Assembly (NCBI GenBank): GCA_903893975.1
Contig: CAITOL010000108.1
Span: 1 to 61,104 of the forward strand
Direction: 5' to 3'
DNA length: 61,104 nucleotides
Origin: an uncultured Rhodospirillales bacterium
GTDB lineage: Bacteria > Pseudomonadota > Alphaproteobacteria > Acetobacterales > Acetobacteraceae
Under the pieces are notes generated by a model. That model was not told the DNA's origin. It saw only the letters and a list, made by a program, of their open reading frames with translations, and made no database searches. Every line of letters begins with the position of its first letter. Position 1 is the first letter of the stretch. A program made the translations under genes and the position numbers. Positions 27,299 to 37,355 of the stretch are shown here, in pieces.

Positions 27299-29588
27299 CA
27301 CGCTGCTCCAAAACACCGGATACGCCCGGCTCCCCGCGTGGTTTCAGCGGCCAGCACAAGCTTGCCACAGCCCCGGTGCCCGGCCAATCCGCCGTACCCA
27401 ACCGGTCTTCAAGCCGTACGAAGCCGCCATGGTCTTCCATGATTTTCTTGACGATCGCCAGCCCCAACCCGGTGCCTTTGGGCTTATGGGTCACATAGGG
27501 CTCGGTCAGCCGGTCACGATCTTCCGTCGGCAGGCCGCAGCCGCTATCGGCAACGCTGATCGTCACCCAGCCATCGGCCTCCGTCACCGCCACCGCGATG
27601 CGCGCCGGGCCGCCGCCCATCGCCACCGCATCGGCGGCGTTTTGCAGCAGATTGGTCATCGCCTGCCCGATCAACCGGCGGTCGCACGGCGCCAGCGGCC
27701 CCCGATCCGGCAACGCGGTGGCCCAGGTAATCTCGGGATGCCCGGTTTGTTGCAGCACCAGCGCCTCCCGCACAATCCGCCCCACATCATCCGGCCGGAT
27801 CACCGGCTGCGGCATCCGGGCGAAGGCAGAGAACTCGTCCACCATGCGGCCGATATCGCCAACATGGCGCACGATGGTATCGGCGCACTGAATGAACGTG
27901 TCCGGGTCGGAGGTAATTTCCCGCGCGAAACGCCGCTTCAGCCGCTCGGCCGAGAGCTGGATCGGGGTGAGCGGGTTTTTGATCTCATGCGCGATGCGCC
28001 GCGCCACATCAGCCCAGGCCGCTTTGCGCTGGGCGGACTGCAACTCGGTGATATCGTCGAAGGTAGCGACGAAGTGGAACGGTGCCAGTTCGTGATCGCT
28101 CTCGTCGTCGCGCATACTCCGGTCAGCGCCGATGCGCAGCAGCAGCACCCGCCGTCGGCCGGGCGGGCCGATCGACACTTCCGCCGTGTGCGCCTTGGCC
28201 GGTGCGGCCTGGGCGGCGGCCAGCAGATCGGCGAATTCCGGCACCACCTCGGCCAGCTTGTTGCCGATGGCGGCCATCAGGTCGATTTCCAGCAACTCGC
28301 TGGCAATGCGGTTGGGCAGTTCGATCCGGCCATTCTGGTCCAGCCCGATCACCCCAGCCGACACGCCCGACAGTACCGCTTCGGTAAAGCGGCGGCGGGT
28401 GTCGATCTGGCCATAGGCTTCCATCAACTCCCCGCGCTGGGCGGACAACTGCCCGGTCATGCGGTTGAAAGCGCGGCCGAGCCAGGCGATTTCGTCGCCG
28501 CTGTCGCGTTCCGGCACCCGCACTGTCAGATCCCCCGCGCGCACCCGCTCCACCGCCACAATCAGCCGGCCCACCGGGCGGGCCAGTTGATTGGCCAGCA
28601 GCAGGCCGGTCAGCACGGCGGCCGCCAGCACCACCAGGGCAATCAGGGTGAAGATCAGCGCGAAGGTGACTTGCAGCCCGGTGCTGTTCTGGTCCTGGCG
28701 CTGATATTCATCGACCATCGCCTTGGTGTTGGTGATGTAGTCCAGAATGCGCGTATCCACCGGGCGGCCGATCATCAGCATGAAGCTGGGCACATCGGGC
28801 AGCTTCACCACCGCCAACACCAGGCTGCCATCGGCGTTGCTGAACACCGGCACCTCGCCGGCCAGCGCGCGGGTGGTGATATCGTCCGGCGGCGCGGCAC
28901 CCTGGCCGTTGATGGCGGGGTAATAGGCCATCACCCGATGGGTGACCGGCTCGTAAATCAACGCCTCCGTCAGGCCGCGCAGCACGGTCTGCTCGGCCAG
29001 CACATCGGCGAATTGCCCGGGGTTGGAGGCGAACTGCCAGCGCAGCCGGGCGACGTCATTGCCCATTTCGATCGCGTCGGAGCGGATTTTGTCCCGATGT
29101 TCATCGGCATAGCCGCGCGAGGCCTGCAAGGCCATGCTGAGCGCGTGGCGCACGTCGTCGTTGAACCAGTTCTGGATCACCATGTTGAAGAACACGCTGG
29201 CAAAAATCGCCACCACAATGGTCGGCGCCACCGCCACCCCGCCGAACAGCAGCACCAGGCGCACATGTAGCCTTGCGCCCGCCACCCCGCGCCGTCGCTC
29301 CACCCATACCCGGGTCAACCGCGCCGCCATCAGCGCCAGCAGCGGCAGCAGCACCACGACGGTTGCAATCACCAGCCCGACAAAGGTCGCCGAGGACGGC
29401 ACCCCGCCATTGAGCAGGGCAAACGCGGTGGAGCCGAGCGCCAGCGCCAGCGCCGCCAGCACCAGGGTCACGGTATTGCCCAGCAGCACATCGGTCAGCC
29501 GCCGGCGCCAGCCGGATTGGGCGCGGGCCAGGCGGTCCTGTTTGCGCTGGTGGGCGGTCACTGGCCGCGAGGACGCCGCATCAGCCAA
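27288..29588 (-). CDS. ntrY: Sensor histidine kinase NtrY
   Basis: 766 residues. The N-terminal membrane region has several helices, including [20 protein letters not shown] and [21 protein letters not shown] large extracytoplasmic part follows ([20 protein letters not shown]), then another helix and HAMP near VAAAVLTG and [23 protein letters not shown] and kinase core come next, with H-box [21 protein letters not shown]-box [13 protein letters not shown]1 VADSGCGLP and G2 [19 protein letters not shown]. It is the cognate kinase of NtrX. The gene overlaps ntrC upstream (8 bases) and ntrX downstream (11 bases). Confidence 0.95.
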   Translation of the reverse strand: MADAASSRPVTAHQRKQDRLARAQSGWRRRLTDVLLGNTVTLVLAALALALGSTAFALLNGGVPSSATFVGLVIATVVVLLPLLALMAARLTRVWVERRRGVAGARLHVRLVLLFGGVAVAPTIVVAIFASVFFNMVIQNWFNDDVRHALSMALQASRGYADEHRDKIRSDAIEMGNDVARLRWQFASNPGQFADVLAEQTVLRGLTEALIYEPVTHRVMAYYPAINGQGAAPPDDITTRALAGEVPVFSNADGSLVLAVVKLPDVPSFMLMIGRPVDTRILDYITNTKAMVDEYQRQDQNSTGLQVTFALIFTLIALVVLAAAVLTGLLLANQLARPVGRLIVAVERVRAGDLTVRVPERDSGDEIAWLGRAFNRMTGQLSAQRGELMEAYGQIDTRRRFTEAVLSGVSAGVIGLDQNGRIELPNRIASELLEIDLMAAIGNKLAEVVPEFADLLAAAQAAPAKAHTAEVSIGPPGRRRVLLLRIGADRSMRDDESDHELAPFHFVATFDDITELQSAQRKAAWADVARRIAHEIKNPLTPIQLSAERLKRRFAREITSDPDTFIQCADTIVRHVGDIGRMVDEFSAFARMPQPVIRPDDVGRIVREALVLQQTGHPEITWATALPDRGPLAPCDRRLIGQAMTNLLQNAADAVAMGGGPARIAVAVTEADGWVTISVADSGCGLPTEDRDRLTEPYVTHKPKGTGLGLAIVKKIMEDHGGFVRLEDRLGTADWPGTGAVASLCWPLKPRGEPGVSGVLEQRDGA

Positions 29589-31047
29589 TGCCGCGCACCA
29601 CCGGAATTTCCAGATCGCGGATTTTCTTGCGCAGCGTGTTGCGGTTCAGGCCAAGCATGGCCGCCGCCTTGATCTGATTGCCGCGGGTGGCGGCGAGCGT
29701 CATCTGGATCAACGGCCGTTCAACCTCGGCCAGCACCCGGTCGTAGATGTCAGATGCGGTAAAGCCGTCCTGATGCGCGGCGAGGAACTGGGTGATGTGG
29801 CGTTCCACCGCCCGGCTGAGCGGCTCCGGCCCGCTGAGCGGCGGGCTGCCGGGTTGGCCGGGTACGGCCTGCGGCTCGTCATGCAAGGTTTCCAGCAACT
29901 CGGCATTGACCACGGCGCCGGAAATCACCTCATCCGGGCACAAAGCGGTCAGCCGGTGCATCAGATTTTCCAACTCGCGCACATTGCCCGGCCAGCGATA
30001 GCCCGACAGCGCGTCGATAGCGCTCTGGTCCAGCGACTTCGCCGGCCCGCCATCGATCCGGGCGCGGTCGAGGAAGTGGCGGGCCAGATCGGGAATATCG
30101 GCCACCCGCTCGCGCAATGGCGGCAGGCGGATCGGCACCACATTCAGCCGATAATACAAATCCTCGCGGAACAGTCCCTGGCGGATGGCCGCGCGCAAAT
30201 CGCGATGGGTGGCCGCGATAATGCGCACATTGGCGCGGATGGATTGCCGGCCACCCACGGTGGTGAACTCGCCTTCCTGCAACACCCGTAACAGCCGGGT
30301 CTGCGCTTCGGGCGGCATGTCGCCGATTTCGTCGAGGAACAACGTGCCGCCGGCGGCCTGCTCAAACCGGCCAGGGGTGCGGTTGGTGGCGCCAGTGAAG
30401 GCGCCGCGTTCGTGGCCGAACAACTCGGCTTCGATCAACTCGCGCGGGATGGCGGCCATGTTGATGGCCACGAAAGGCCCGGCGCGGCGGCGGCCGAAAT
30501 CATGCAGCGCCCGGGCCACCAGTTCCTTGCCGGTGCCGCTCTCGCCGTTGACCATCACCGTCAGGTCCGCCGTCGTCAGTCGGGCGATGGTGCGGTAGAT
30601 CTCCTGCATTGCCGGGGACCGGCCGATCAGCGGCATGCGCTCATCGCCGTCGCGGTTCGGCTCAGCCGTAACGGCGGTTGGCGCCGCCGCCAGCGCCCGG
30701 TCCACAACCGCCAACAAATCCTTTAAGTCGAATGGCTTGGGCAGGTATTCAAACGCCCCGCGCTGCGCCGCCTTCACCGCCGTCATCAACGTGGATTGCG
30801 CGCTCATCACAATCACCCGCAGGTCCGGGCGGATGCGCTTGATGCGCGGCACCAGGTCGAGGCCATTTTCATCGGGCATCACCACATCGGTGATCACCAG
30901 ATCGCCCTCGCCTTCCTCCACCCAGCGCCAGAGCGTGGCGGCCGTGCCGGTGCTGCGCACCTGATAGCCGGACCGGCCGAGCGCCTGGGTGAGTACGGTG
31001 CGAATGGAACGGTCGTCGTCAGCGATCAGCACGGTCGGCGGATTCAT
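29581..31047 (-). CDS. ntrC: Nitrogen regulation response regulator NtrC
   Basis: 488 residues. Receiver with Asp54 ([12 protein letters not shown]), AAA+ domain with Walker [15 protein letters not shown] and the sigma-54 contact loop [20 protein letters not shown], Walker [14 protein letters not shown], and C-terminal Fis HTH ([20 protein letters not shown]). It activates sigma-54 promoters for nitrogen assimilation when phosphorylated by NtrB. The intact GAFTGA contrasts with its neighbour NtrX. It follows ntrB after 50 bases, the largest gap within this operon. Confidence 0.97.
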   Translation of the reverse strand: MNPPTVLIADDDRSIRTVLTQALGRSGYQVRSTGTAATLWRWVEEGEGDLVITDVVMPDENGLDLVPRIKRIRPDLRVIVMSAQSTLMTAVKAAQRGAFEYLPKPFDLKDLLAVVDRALAAAPTAVTAEPNRDGDERMPLIGRSPAMQEIYRTIARLTTADLTVMVNGESGTGKELVARALHDFGRRRAGPFVAINMAAIPRELIEAELFGHERGAFTGATNRTPGRFEQAAGGTLFLDEIGDMPPEAQTRLLRVLQEGEFTTVGGRQSIRANVRIIAATHRDLRAAIRQGLFREDLYYRLNVVPIRLPPLRERVADIPDLARHFLDRARIDGGPAKSLDQSAIDALSGYRWPGNVRELENLMHRLTALCPDEVISGAVVNAELLETLHDEPQAVPGQPGSPPLSGPEPLSRAVERHITQFLAAHQDGFTASDIYDRVLAEVERPLIQMTLAATRGNQIKAAAMLGLNRNTLRKKIRDLEIPVVRGIG

Positions 31048-31097
31048 GGCGTATGACGCTCTTGAGTTCGTTGTTCTTGTTTCATTATCGGGCGGTG

Positions 31098-32240
31098 TTA
31101 GCTCTGCGAGGCCGGATCATCGGCGTGCATCGGCAGATGCAGGCGGAACTCGGTCCGGCCGGGCCGGCTATCAACTTCGATCAACCCACCATGATCGGCG
31201 ACGATCTTCGCCACCAGCGCCAGACCAAGGCCACTGCCGGAGGGTTTGGAGGTGACAAAAGCGTCGAACAAATTGGGGCGGATGTCCTCGGAAATACCGG
31301 GCCCATTATCGCGCACGGAAACCACCAGCGGTAGGTCCACGCGGGTGTTTGAACCTGGTATGGCCAGGCGGACCCCGTGCTGGTAGGCGGTAGTCAGCAC
31401 AATTTCCCCGCTACCGTTCACCGTGTCGCTCACCGCTTCGGCGGCGTTTTTCACCAGGTTGAGCAGCACCTGCACCAGTTGGTCGCGGTTGCCGAGCACC
31501 GGTGGCAGACTTGGGTCGTAAACTTCTGATATACGTATATTTTCCGCGAAGCCGCTTTGGGCGATGCGGCGCACATGTTCCAGCACCCGATGGATGTTGA
31601 CCGCGCCGAAAATCACCGGTTTCTCGCCGAACACCTCCATCCGGTCCACCAGATCGCGAATGCGGTCGGCTTCGTCGCGGATCAGCACCGTCAGTTCGCG
31701 GTCGGCCTCGTCCACGCTCGCTTCCAGCAATTGCGCCGCACCGCGAATGCCGGAAAGTGGGTTCTTCACCTCATGCGCCAGGATCGCGGCCATGCCGGAC
31801 ACGCTGCGCGCGGCACTGCGAAAGCCCATCTGCCGGTCCAGCGACCGGGCGGCGGAGGCATCATGCAACACCAGCACCACCGCCCCGGTCTCTTCCGGAA
31901 CGGGTGAGCAATGCACGGTAATGCCTTGTTTTTTAATCCGCGGGCTTTCCAGCCGCATGTCGTAATCGGCGAAAGACGCGCCGACGCTGCGGACCTGATC
32001 GATCAGCATGAAAATCGGGTTATCCGGCGGCAGCAAATCCACCAGCGCCAGTTGCGCCAGCCCGGCGGAGGAAATGCCAAAGAACTGCTCGGCATCGGGG
32101 TTGGCGAAGCGGAAGCGATTGTCGCTGTCCAGCATCACCACCGGCACCGGCAACGCGGCCAGCACGGCGGCGCTGTCGATCGGCTTGGCGGCAGACCGAC
32201 CGGAGACCACCCGCAGCGCCCGCTTGGCGAGGCTGGTCAC
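31098..32240 (-). CDS. ntrB: Nitrogen regulation sensor kinase NtrB
   Basis: 380 residues, soluble. An N-terminal PAS domain ([20 protein letters not shown]) is followed by the H-box [20 protein letters not shown] and the ATPase part with [26 protein letters not shown] and [20 protein letters not shown]. NtrB autophosphorylates under nitrogen limitation and is switched to phosphatase by PII (known for the family; no PII gene is in the window). The start overlaps dusB by four bases, the classic nifR3-ntrB coupling. Confidence 0.96.
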   Translation of the reverse strand: MTSLAKRALRVVSGRSAAKPIDSAAVLAALPVPVVMLDSDNRFRFANPDAEQFFGISSAGLAQLALVDLLPPDNPIFMLIDQVRSVGASFADYDMRLESPRIKKQGITVHCSPVPEETGAVVLVLHDASAARSLDRQMGFRSAARSVSGMAAILAHEVKNPLSGIRGAAQLLEASVDEADRELTVLIRDEADRIRDLVDRMEVFGEKPVIFGAVNIHRVLEHVRRIAQSGFAENIRISEVYDPSLPPVLGNRDQLVQVLLNLVKNAAEAVSDTVNGSGEIVLTTAYQHGVRLAIPGSNTRVDLPLVVSVRDNGPGISEDIRPNLFDAFVTSKPSGSGLGLALVAKIVADHGGLIEVDSRPGRTEFRLHLPMHADDPASQS

Positions 32241-33328
32241 GCCGCCTCCGCCAGCGCATCGTCGCGCCGGATGGTGCGGACGAAGCCGCGTTCGATCAAC
32301 GGGTTATAGAACCGGTTGATCAACTCCAGCACCTCCGCCACATCGCCCATGCGGGTGATGGTGGCGCGGAATTCGGCCGAACCCGGCAGCCCGCGCGAAT
32401 ACCAGGCCAGATGCTTGCGCGCCATGCGCAGCCCGGGCTCTACGCCAAAATGCGTGAGCATGAGGTCGTAATGCCGCAGCAACACGGCTTTTTGCGTGCC
32501 CAAACACGGCTCCTCCGGCTGCTCGCCAGTTTGCAAATACTGGCCAACATGGGCCGGGAACCACGGGCGGCCATAGCAGCCGCGCCCGATCATCACCCCA
32601 TCGGCGCCCGAGCGGATCAGCGCCTCCCGCGCATCGGCGCAGGTGATGATGTCGCCATTGGCGATCACGGGAATGCGCACCGCATCCTTCACCGAGGCGA
32701 TAAAGTCCCAGTTGGCGATGCCGGTGTAGAATTGCTGGCGGGTGCGGCCGTGCACGGTGACCATGCGAATGCCGATATCCTCGGCGATGCGCGCCAAGGT
32801 AGGGGCGTTCAGCGTGCTATGGTCCCAGCCCATGCGCATTTTCAGCGTCACCGGCACACTCACCGCTTTCACGGTGGCTTCAAGAATGCGGGCGGCGGCG
32901 ATTTCATCGCGCATCAGCGCGCTGCCGGCGGACTGGCCCACCGCGACCTTCTTCACCGGGCAGCCGAAATTGATATCGACGATATCGGCCCCCCGACCCA
33001 CCGCGATGCGCGCGGCCTCCGCCATCGCCGCCGGGTCGCAGCCGGCAAGCTGGATCGAGGACGGGCGGCCATCCAGCGTCGCCATGCGCATCGTGGCGGC
33101 GTTCTCCCGCACCATGGCCCAGGAGGCGATCATTTCCGAGACCACCAGCCCGGCGCCGAGCTCACGCGCCAGGCGGCGGAACGGTAGATCGGTCACGCCG
33201 GACATCGGCGCCAGGATCACCGGGGTTTGGATGGTCACCCCGCCCAGGTCGATCGGCTGCAAGGCCGGGATCGGCAGGGTGGCGGGCGATTGCTGCGATT
33301 GGGGCAATATCGGTGTCGGACTGCTCAT
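32237..33328 (-). CDS. dusB: tRNA-dihydrouridine synthase DusB (NifR3)
   Basis: 363 residues. This flavoenzyme reduces uridine in the tRNA D-loop. Motifs: APMSGVTDLPFRRLARELGA, the FMN barrel start; DINFGCPVKKVAVGQSAGSA with the catalytic Cys; VTLKMRMGWDHS; and GADGVMIGRGCYGRPWF near the phosphate site. In alphaproteobacteria this gene (nifR3) heads the ntrBC operon, as here. A likely promoter lies just upstream. Confidence 0.96.
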   Translation of the reverse strand: MSSPTPILPQSQQSPATLPIPALQPIDLGGVTIQTPVILAPMSGVTDLPFRRLARELGAGLVVSEMIASWAMVRENAATMRMATLDGRPSSIQLAGCDPAAMAEAARIAVGRGADIVDINFGCPVKKVAVGQSAGSALMRDEIAAARILEATVKAVSVPVTLKMRMGWDHSTLNAPTLARIAEDIGIRMVTVHGRTRQQFYTGIANWDFIASVKDAVRIPVIANGDIITCADAREALIRSGADGVMIGRGCYGRPWFPAHVGQYLQTGEQPEEPCLGTQKAVLLRHYDLMLTHFGVEPGLRMARKHLAWYSRGLPGSAEFRATITRMGDVAEVLELINRFYNPLIERGFVRTIRRDDALAEAA

Positions 33329-33337
33329 GATTTGGGC

Positions 33338-33366
33338 AAACTACGGGATGCGTCAGCGTCGTGCAA
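33338..33366 (-). promoter_or_regulatory. Candidate sigma-70 promoter of the dusB-ntr operon
   Basis: On the minus strand, TTGCAC (33366-33361) and TAGTTT (33343-33338) are separated by exactly 17 bases. Transcription would start only a few bases before ATG 33328, so the dusB mRNA could be nearly leaderless. The region lies in the 105-base divergent gap with ispDF. Confidence 0.35.
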
Positions 33367-33433
33367 TGCGGGATTGCGCGGGTACGCGCGCGGGCTTGAC
33401 CTGCGGCGCGGTGGGCGGCATGGCTGGCGGCGC

Positions 33434-34576
33434 ATGACCCATTCCCCCCGCATCGCCGCCTTGCTGGTGGCCGGTGGCAGCGGCAGCCGCTTCGGCGCCG
33501 CGCAGCCGAAGCAGTATCTGTCCCTGGCCGGCCGGCCGGTGATTGCCCACGCCGCCGCGGCCCTGGCGGCCGAGGTCACCTGGGTGCAACCGGTGGGCGA
33601 TGTGGCCGCCATCACCGCCGCCTTGGCCGGGCTGGACCATCTGCCGCCGGTCGCCGGTGGGGCCACGCGGCAGGACAGCGTGCGCAACGGGCTGGAGGCG
33701 CTGGCCGCCTACGCGCCGGATATCGTGCTGGTGCACGACGCGGCGCGGCCCTTCGTCCCGCCCGGCACCGTGGCCGCCCTGGTCGCCGCCCTCGCCCACC
33801 ATGCCGGCGCGATCCCCGCCGTGCCGGTGGCCGATACGCTCAAGCGTGGCGCGGACGGAATGATTGCCGGCACCGTCCCGCGCGACGGGCTGTTCCGGGC
33901 GCAAACCCCGCAAGCCTTCCTCTACCCCTTGCTGCGCGACCTGCACCGCCAGGCGGCGGCGGGGGCGACGGATGATGCCTCGATCCTGGAAGCCGCCGGC
34001 CATGGCGTGGCGCTGGTGGCGGGGCATGAGGATAATATCAAGCTGACCTATGCGGAGGACCTGGTGCGCCTGCAACGGATTATGAGCGCCGGGCTGATCC
34101 CGCGCGTCGGCACCGGCTACGATGTGCATGTGCTGGTGCCAGAGCGCAAACTGATGCTCTGCGGCATCGAAGTGCCGCACACCCACGGCCTGTCCGGCCA
34201 TTCGGATGCCGATGTGGGCATCCACGCGCTATGCGACGCGATTTACGGCGCATTGGCGGAAGGCGATATCGGCCGGCATTTCCCGCCGTCCGACAACGCC
34301 TATAAGGACGCCGACAGCGCCCGCTTTCTGCGCCACGCCGCCGAACGGATCGCCGCGCGCGGCGGCGTGCTGGCCAATGTGGATGTCACGCTGATCTGCG
34401 AGCAGCCGAAAATCACCCCGCACGCCCCGGCAATGATCGCGCGGGTGGCGGACCTGCTGGGGGTGGACATCGGCAAGGTCAGCATCAAGGCCACCACCTC
34501 GGAACGGCTCGGCTTTACCGGGCGCAAGGAAGGCATCGCCTGTCAGGCGGTGGCAACCGTGCTGTTGCCGTGCTGA
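33434..34576 (+). CDS. ispDF: Bifunctional IspD/IspF of the MEP isoprenoid pathway
   Basis: 380 residues. The N-terminal IspD part (about 1-218) has the CTP-binding loop LLVAGGSGSRFGAAQPKQYL and VHDAARPFVPP. The C-terminal IspF part (about 223-380) has metal ligands Asp230/His232 in GTGYDVHVL and His264 in ADVGIHALCDAIYGALAEGD, then IKATTSERLGFTGRKEGI. It joins CTP to methylerythritol phosphate (IspD) and cyclises the later CDP-intermediate (IspF); IspE would act between them. The fusion is common in alphaproteobacteria. I start at ATG 33434 because the frame upstream is antisense to dusB. The P-loop kinase start overlaps its last codons. Confidence 0.96.
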   Translation: MTHSPRIAALLVAGGSGSRFGAAQPKQYLSLAGRPVIAHAAAALAAEVTWVQPVGDVAAITAALAGLDHLPPVAGGATRQDSVRNGLEALAAYAPDIVLVHDAARPFVPPGTVAALVAALAHHAGAIPAVPVADTLKRGADGMIAGTVPRDGLFRAQTPQAFLYPLLRDLHRQAAAGATDDASILEAAGHGVALVAGHEDNIKLTYAEDLVRLQRIMSAGLIPRVGTGYDVHVLVPERKLMLCGIEVPHTHGLSGHSDADVGIHALCDAIYGALAEGDIGRHFPPSDNAYKDADSARFLRHAAERIAARGGVLANVDVTLICEQPKITPHAPAMIARVADLLGVDIGKVSIKATTSERLGFTGRKEGIACQAVATVLLPC

Positions 34577-35109
34577 TTGCCTTTGGTGGCTTGCCCGGCA
34601 GCGGCAAATCCACCGTCGCGGCTCAATTGGCCGCAGATCTCGGCGCAACCTATCTGCGCATCGACATCATCGAGCAGGCGTTGCGCGATGGCGGCATGGC
34701 CGAGGTCGGGCCGGCCGGCTACATGGTCGCCTACGGCCTGGCGGAGAGCAATTTGCGGCTCGGCCGCGTGGTCGTGGTCGACAGCGTCAACCCGCTGCCC
34801 ATCACCCGCGCCGCCTATGTCGCCGCGGCGGCCCGGGCCGGGCGGGCGGTGTTGCAGGTTGAATGTGTCTGCACCGACGCCGCCCAGCATCGCCGGCGGG
34901 TGGAAACGCGCGCGAGCGATATCCCCGGCCTGGTGCTGCCCGATTGGGCGGCGGTGGTCGCCCGGCAGTACGCGCCCTGGCCCGAGGCCGATCTGACACT
35001 CGACACCGCCCGGCTGAGCCCGGCCGAGGCGGTGGCGCAGATCCTGGCGTCTATGCCACCGGGCGCACGTTCCACGGATACGGGCACGGCCCCGGCAGAA
35101 TGCCGGTGA
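34570..35109 (+). CDS. AAA/zeta-type P-loop kinase of unknown substrate
   Basis: 179 residues from GTG 34570, which overlaps the ispDF end by seven bases. Walker A is FGGLPGSGKSTVAAQLAADL at the very N-terminus, followed by a base-binding/acceptor region YLRIDIIEQALRD and VVVVDSVNPLPITRAAYVAA. It resembles small-molecule kinases of the chloramphenicol phosphotransferase/zeta-toxin-like group that phosphorylate an unknown metabolite. There is no antitoxin partner, so I do not call it a toxin. The last 59 bases overlap the 3' end of the convergent solute-binding protein gene. Confidence 0.78.
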   Translation: MLIAFGGLPGSGKSTVAAQLAADLGATYLRIDIIEQALRDGGMAEVGPAGYMVAYGLAESNLRLGRVVVVDSVNPLPITRAAYVAAAARAGRAVLQVECVCTDAAQHRRRVETRASDIPGLVLPDWAAVVARQYAPWPEADLTLDTARLSPAEAVAQILASMPPGARSTDTGTAPAECR

Positions 35110-36631
35110 TGCGCCGGTTATAGACGGTGCGGATGAAAAACTGGCCGAGCGGCACGGTGGCGACATCGCGCAAGGCCAGGGCGTTCAGCGCCACCGCCGC
35201 CTTGGTCTGCCCGGCGGTATCCGGTGCGGCCAGCCAGTCCTGCACCAGCGCCTCGGCCGCCGGGCTTTCCCACCAGCCGAACCAGCCCGCCGCGCCGCGC
35301 CCGCGCACCACATCGGCCACGGCCGGGTTGACCCAACCGGCCGCCGAACCGGTGGTGTGGAAAATGCTCCAGCCGCCTTTGTCCGTTGCCTCGCGTGAGG
35401 CGCGGCGCTGGATCACGGTGCCCCAATCGGTTTCCTGCAAATCCACGTTCATGCCGATTTCCCGCAACGTCGCGGCGGTCACCTGGCCGAGCGGGCCGAT
35501 CTGCGGGAAATCGGTCGGGTTGATGATCACCACTTTCTGCCCGGCATAGCCAGCCTCCGCCAGCATGGCGCGCGCGGCCTTCACGTCGCCGCGCATCAGT
35601 TGCTGGCCGGCCGCTTCATCGGCATAGGGCGTGCCGCAGGCGAACAGTGACTTGCACACCCGCCACAACGACGGATCATCGCCATTGGCGGCGCGCATGT
35701 AGTCTTCCTGGTTGACCGCCGCGAGCACCGCGCGGCGGATGCGCACATCGTTGAACGGGGCTTGCAGGCAGTTCAACCGCATCACGCTGGTCCGGCCGGA
35801 CGGGTCGGAAATCTGGCTGGTCAGCGCCGGGTTTTTCGCCAGCACCGGCAGCAGGTCGTTCAGTGGCCGTTCCCACCAATCCGCCTCGCCGCGCTGCATC
35901 GCCGCCGCCGCGGTGGCGGCATCGGGGATAACATTCCATTCCACCCGCGGAAAATGCGCCACCTTGCCGCCGCTGGCCCAGGCCGGCGCCTCGCTGCGCG
36001 GCACATAGGCATCGTTGCGGGCATAGGCAACGCGGGCGCCGGCGACGAACTCATCGGCCAGGAACCGATATGGGCCGGAGCCCACCACCTCGGTGATCGA
36101 CTTCATCGCATCCGTGCGGGCGATGCGCTCGGGCATAATATACGGCACCAGCGCATCCGGCTTGGCCAGCGCATCCAGCAGCAGCGGGAATGGCCGGGTC
36201 AGGCGGATTTCCAGCACCTTGTCGTCGCTGGTCACCCATTGCTCGACGATCTGGCTCAGCAATTGGCCCATCGGGTCGCGCCGCGCCCAGCGTTGGATGC
36301 TGACCGCGCAGTCGATGCTGCGCACCGGGCTGGTGTCGTGAAAGCGCAACCCGTCGCGCAGATGGATGCGCCACACCCGGCCATCGGCGGAAACCTCGTG
36401 CCCGGCGGCCATTTGTGGCGTGGGGCGCATGTCGCCACCGCAGGCATAGAGCGTATCGTAGACGTAATAGCCGTGATTGTTGGTGACCGTCGCCGTGGTC
36501 CAGATCGGGTCCAGCGAGGTCAGATTGGCCTGCGGGATAAACCGCAGCGTCGCCGCCTTGGCCGGCTGGGCAATCGCCGGGGCGGCCAGGGTGGCGAAAG
36601 CGGCGGTTTTCAGCAGCGTGCGGCGATGCAT
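35051..36631 (-). CDS. Peptide-type ABC solute-binding protein (SBP family 5)
   Basis: 526 residues. The signal MHRRTLLKTAAFATLAAPAI leads to a cleavage site near AQPAKA (about 20-26) and has a twin-Arg start. The mature part opens LRFIPQANLTSLDPIWTTAT, the standard SBP_bac_5 beginning, and shows WRIHLRDGLRFHDTSPVRS and VVGSGPYRFLADEFVAGARV. It would deliver peptides or similar solutes to an ABC importer, but no permease or ATPase gene is adjacent, so it is an orphan. CAGGAG is six bases before ATG 36631. It extends 59 bases into the kinase gene on the other strand. Confidence 0.9.
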   Translation of the reverse strand: MHRRTLLKTAAFATLAAPAIAQPAKAATLRFIPQANLTSLDPIWTTATVTNNHGYYVYDTLYACGGDMRPTPQMAAGHEVSADGRVWRIHLRDGLRFHDTSPVRSIDCAVSIQRWARRDPMGQLLSQIVEQWVTSDDKVLEIRLTRPFPLLLDALAKPDALVPYIMPERIARTDAMKSITEVVGSGPYRFLADEFVAGARVAYARNDAYVPRSEAPAWASGGKVAHFPRVEWNVIPDAATAAAAMQRGEADWWERPLNDLLPVLAKNPALTSQISDPSGRTSVMRLNCLQAPFNDVRIRRAVLAAVNQEDYMRAANGDDPSLWRVCKSLFACGTPYADEAAGQQLMRGDVKAARAMLAEAGYAGQKVVIINPTDFPQIGPLGQVTAATLREIGMNVDLQETDWGTVIQRRASREATDKGGWSIFHTTGSAAGWVNPAVADVVRGRGAAGWFGWWESPAAEALVQDWLAAPDTAGQTKAAVALNALALRDVATVPLGQFFIRTVYNRRITGILPGPCPYPWNVRPVA

Positions 36632-36686
36632 GACGGGCTCCTGCGCGGGCGATGCAATAAGGCTACACCCGCTATCGGCGCGCCGC

Positions 36687-37205
36687 CTAGGCCCGGCCCG
36701 CCTCGGCAAGCCGCTGATAAAAGAGCAGGTCGAGTTCCGGCGCCGTGCCGACCAACCCGGTCAGCAGCGCATGGGCCTGGCCGCGATGATGCGTCTGATG
36801 GTTGAACAGATGTGCCAGCGCCGCGCCGAGCGCCTGGGTGACTGGCTCCGGCGCCGAAACGCGGGTGTAGCTGATCATGCCCGCCAGGGCGGCCGCGTCC
36901 AACGTGTCGATATAGGCGGTCAGCCGCGCATCCTCCGCCACGCGGGCGGCCTGCAGGCCGGCAAAATCCTCGAACAGGATCGCATCCAGCCGGTCCGGCA
37001 CCGTCCCGCTGGCGGCGTTACCAGTCAGGCGCTGCACCCAGATGCGGTCGGTGGTGAGCAGATGGTTCAGCGTGCCATGCACCGATTTGAAGAACGCGCC
37101 CCGGTCGGCGCGATACTGCGCATCCGACAACGCACCGGCGGCGGCATAAAGCCGGGCATTGGCCCAGGCGTTATAGCGGGCAAACATCTGGAAATGGGCG
37201 TGCAT
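36687..37205 (-). CDS. DinB-family (DUF664-like) metal-binding protein
   Basis: 172 residues from ATG 37205 with GGGAG about six bases upstream. It is a four-helix bundle: FQMFARYNAWANARLYAAAG, then VHGTLNHLLTTDRIWVQRLT, and HLFNHQTHHRGQAHALLTGL. The three His of the family's metal site are readable as HGTLNH and HQTHHRGQ. DinB proteins include thiol-S-transferases (bacillithiol/mycothiol type), but most are uncharacterised, so the function stays open. It is upstream of the solute-binding protein on the same strand with a 55-base gap. Confidence 0.87.
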   Translation of the reverse strand: MHAHFQMFARYNAWANARLYAAAGALSDAQYRADRGAFFKSVHGTLNHLLTTDRIWVQRLTGNAASGTVPDRLDAILFEDFAGLQAARVAEDARLTAYIDTLDAAALAGMISYTRVSAPEPVTQALGAALAHLFNHQTHHRGQAHALLTGLVGTAPELDLLFYQRLAEAGRA

Positions 37206-37299
37206 CGCGGGCTCCCGCATAGGGTTTCGCGGCAGGCTGAAACGGCATGCCCGGCCCGTCAAGACCGGTGGGCCGCAGACTCCCCTTCCCTGCCCGAAC

Positions 37300-37313
37300 C
37301 GGCTAAGTAGCCG
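37300..37313. promoter_or_regulatory. Perfect inverted repeat upstream of the acyl-CoA dehydrogenase
   Basis: CGGCTA-AG-TAGCCG, six-base arms, lies 43 bases before the acyl-CoA dehydrogenase start in the 150-base divergent gap with the DinB gene. It is a possible operator for a dimeric repressor; no regulator gene is adjacent. Confidence 0.3.
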
Positions 37314-37355
37314 CAGCTTTTGTGCTGGCCATATCTTCTTGCAGGAGTGTCGCTG

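Noticed and set aside
34570-35109. Zeta-type toxin of a toxin-antitoxin pair
   Set aside because: Only the P-loop is shared; no small antitoxin gene precedes it, and the upstream gene is ispDF.
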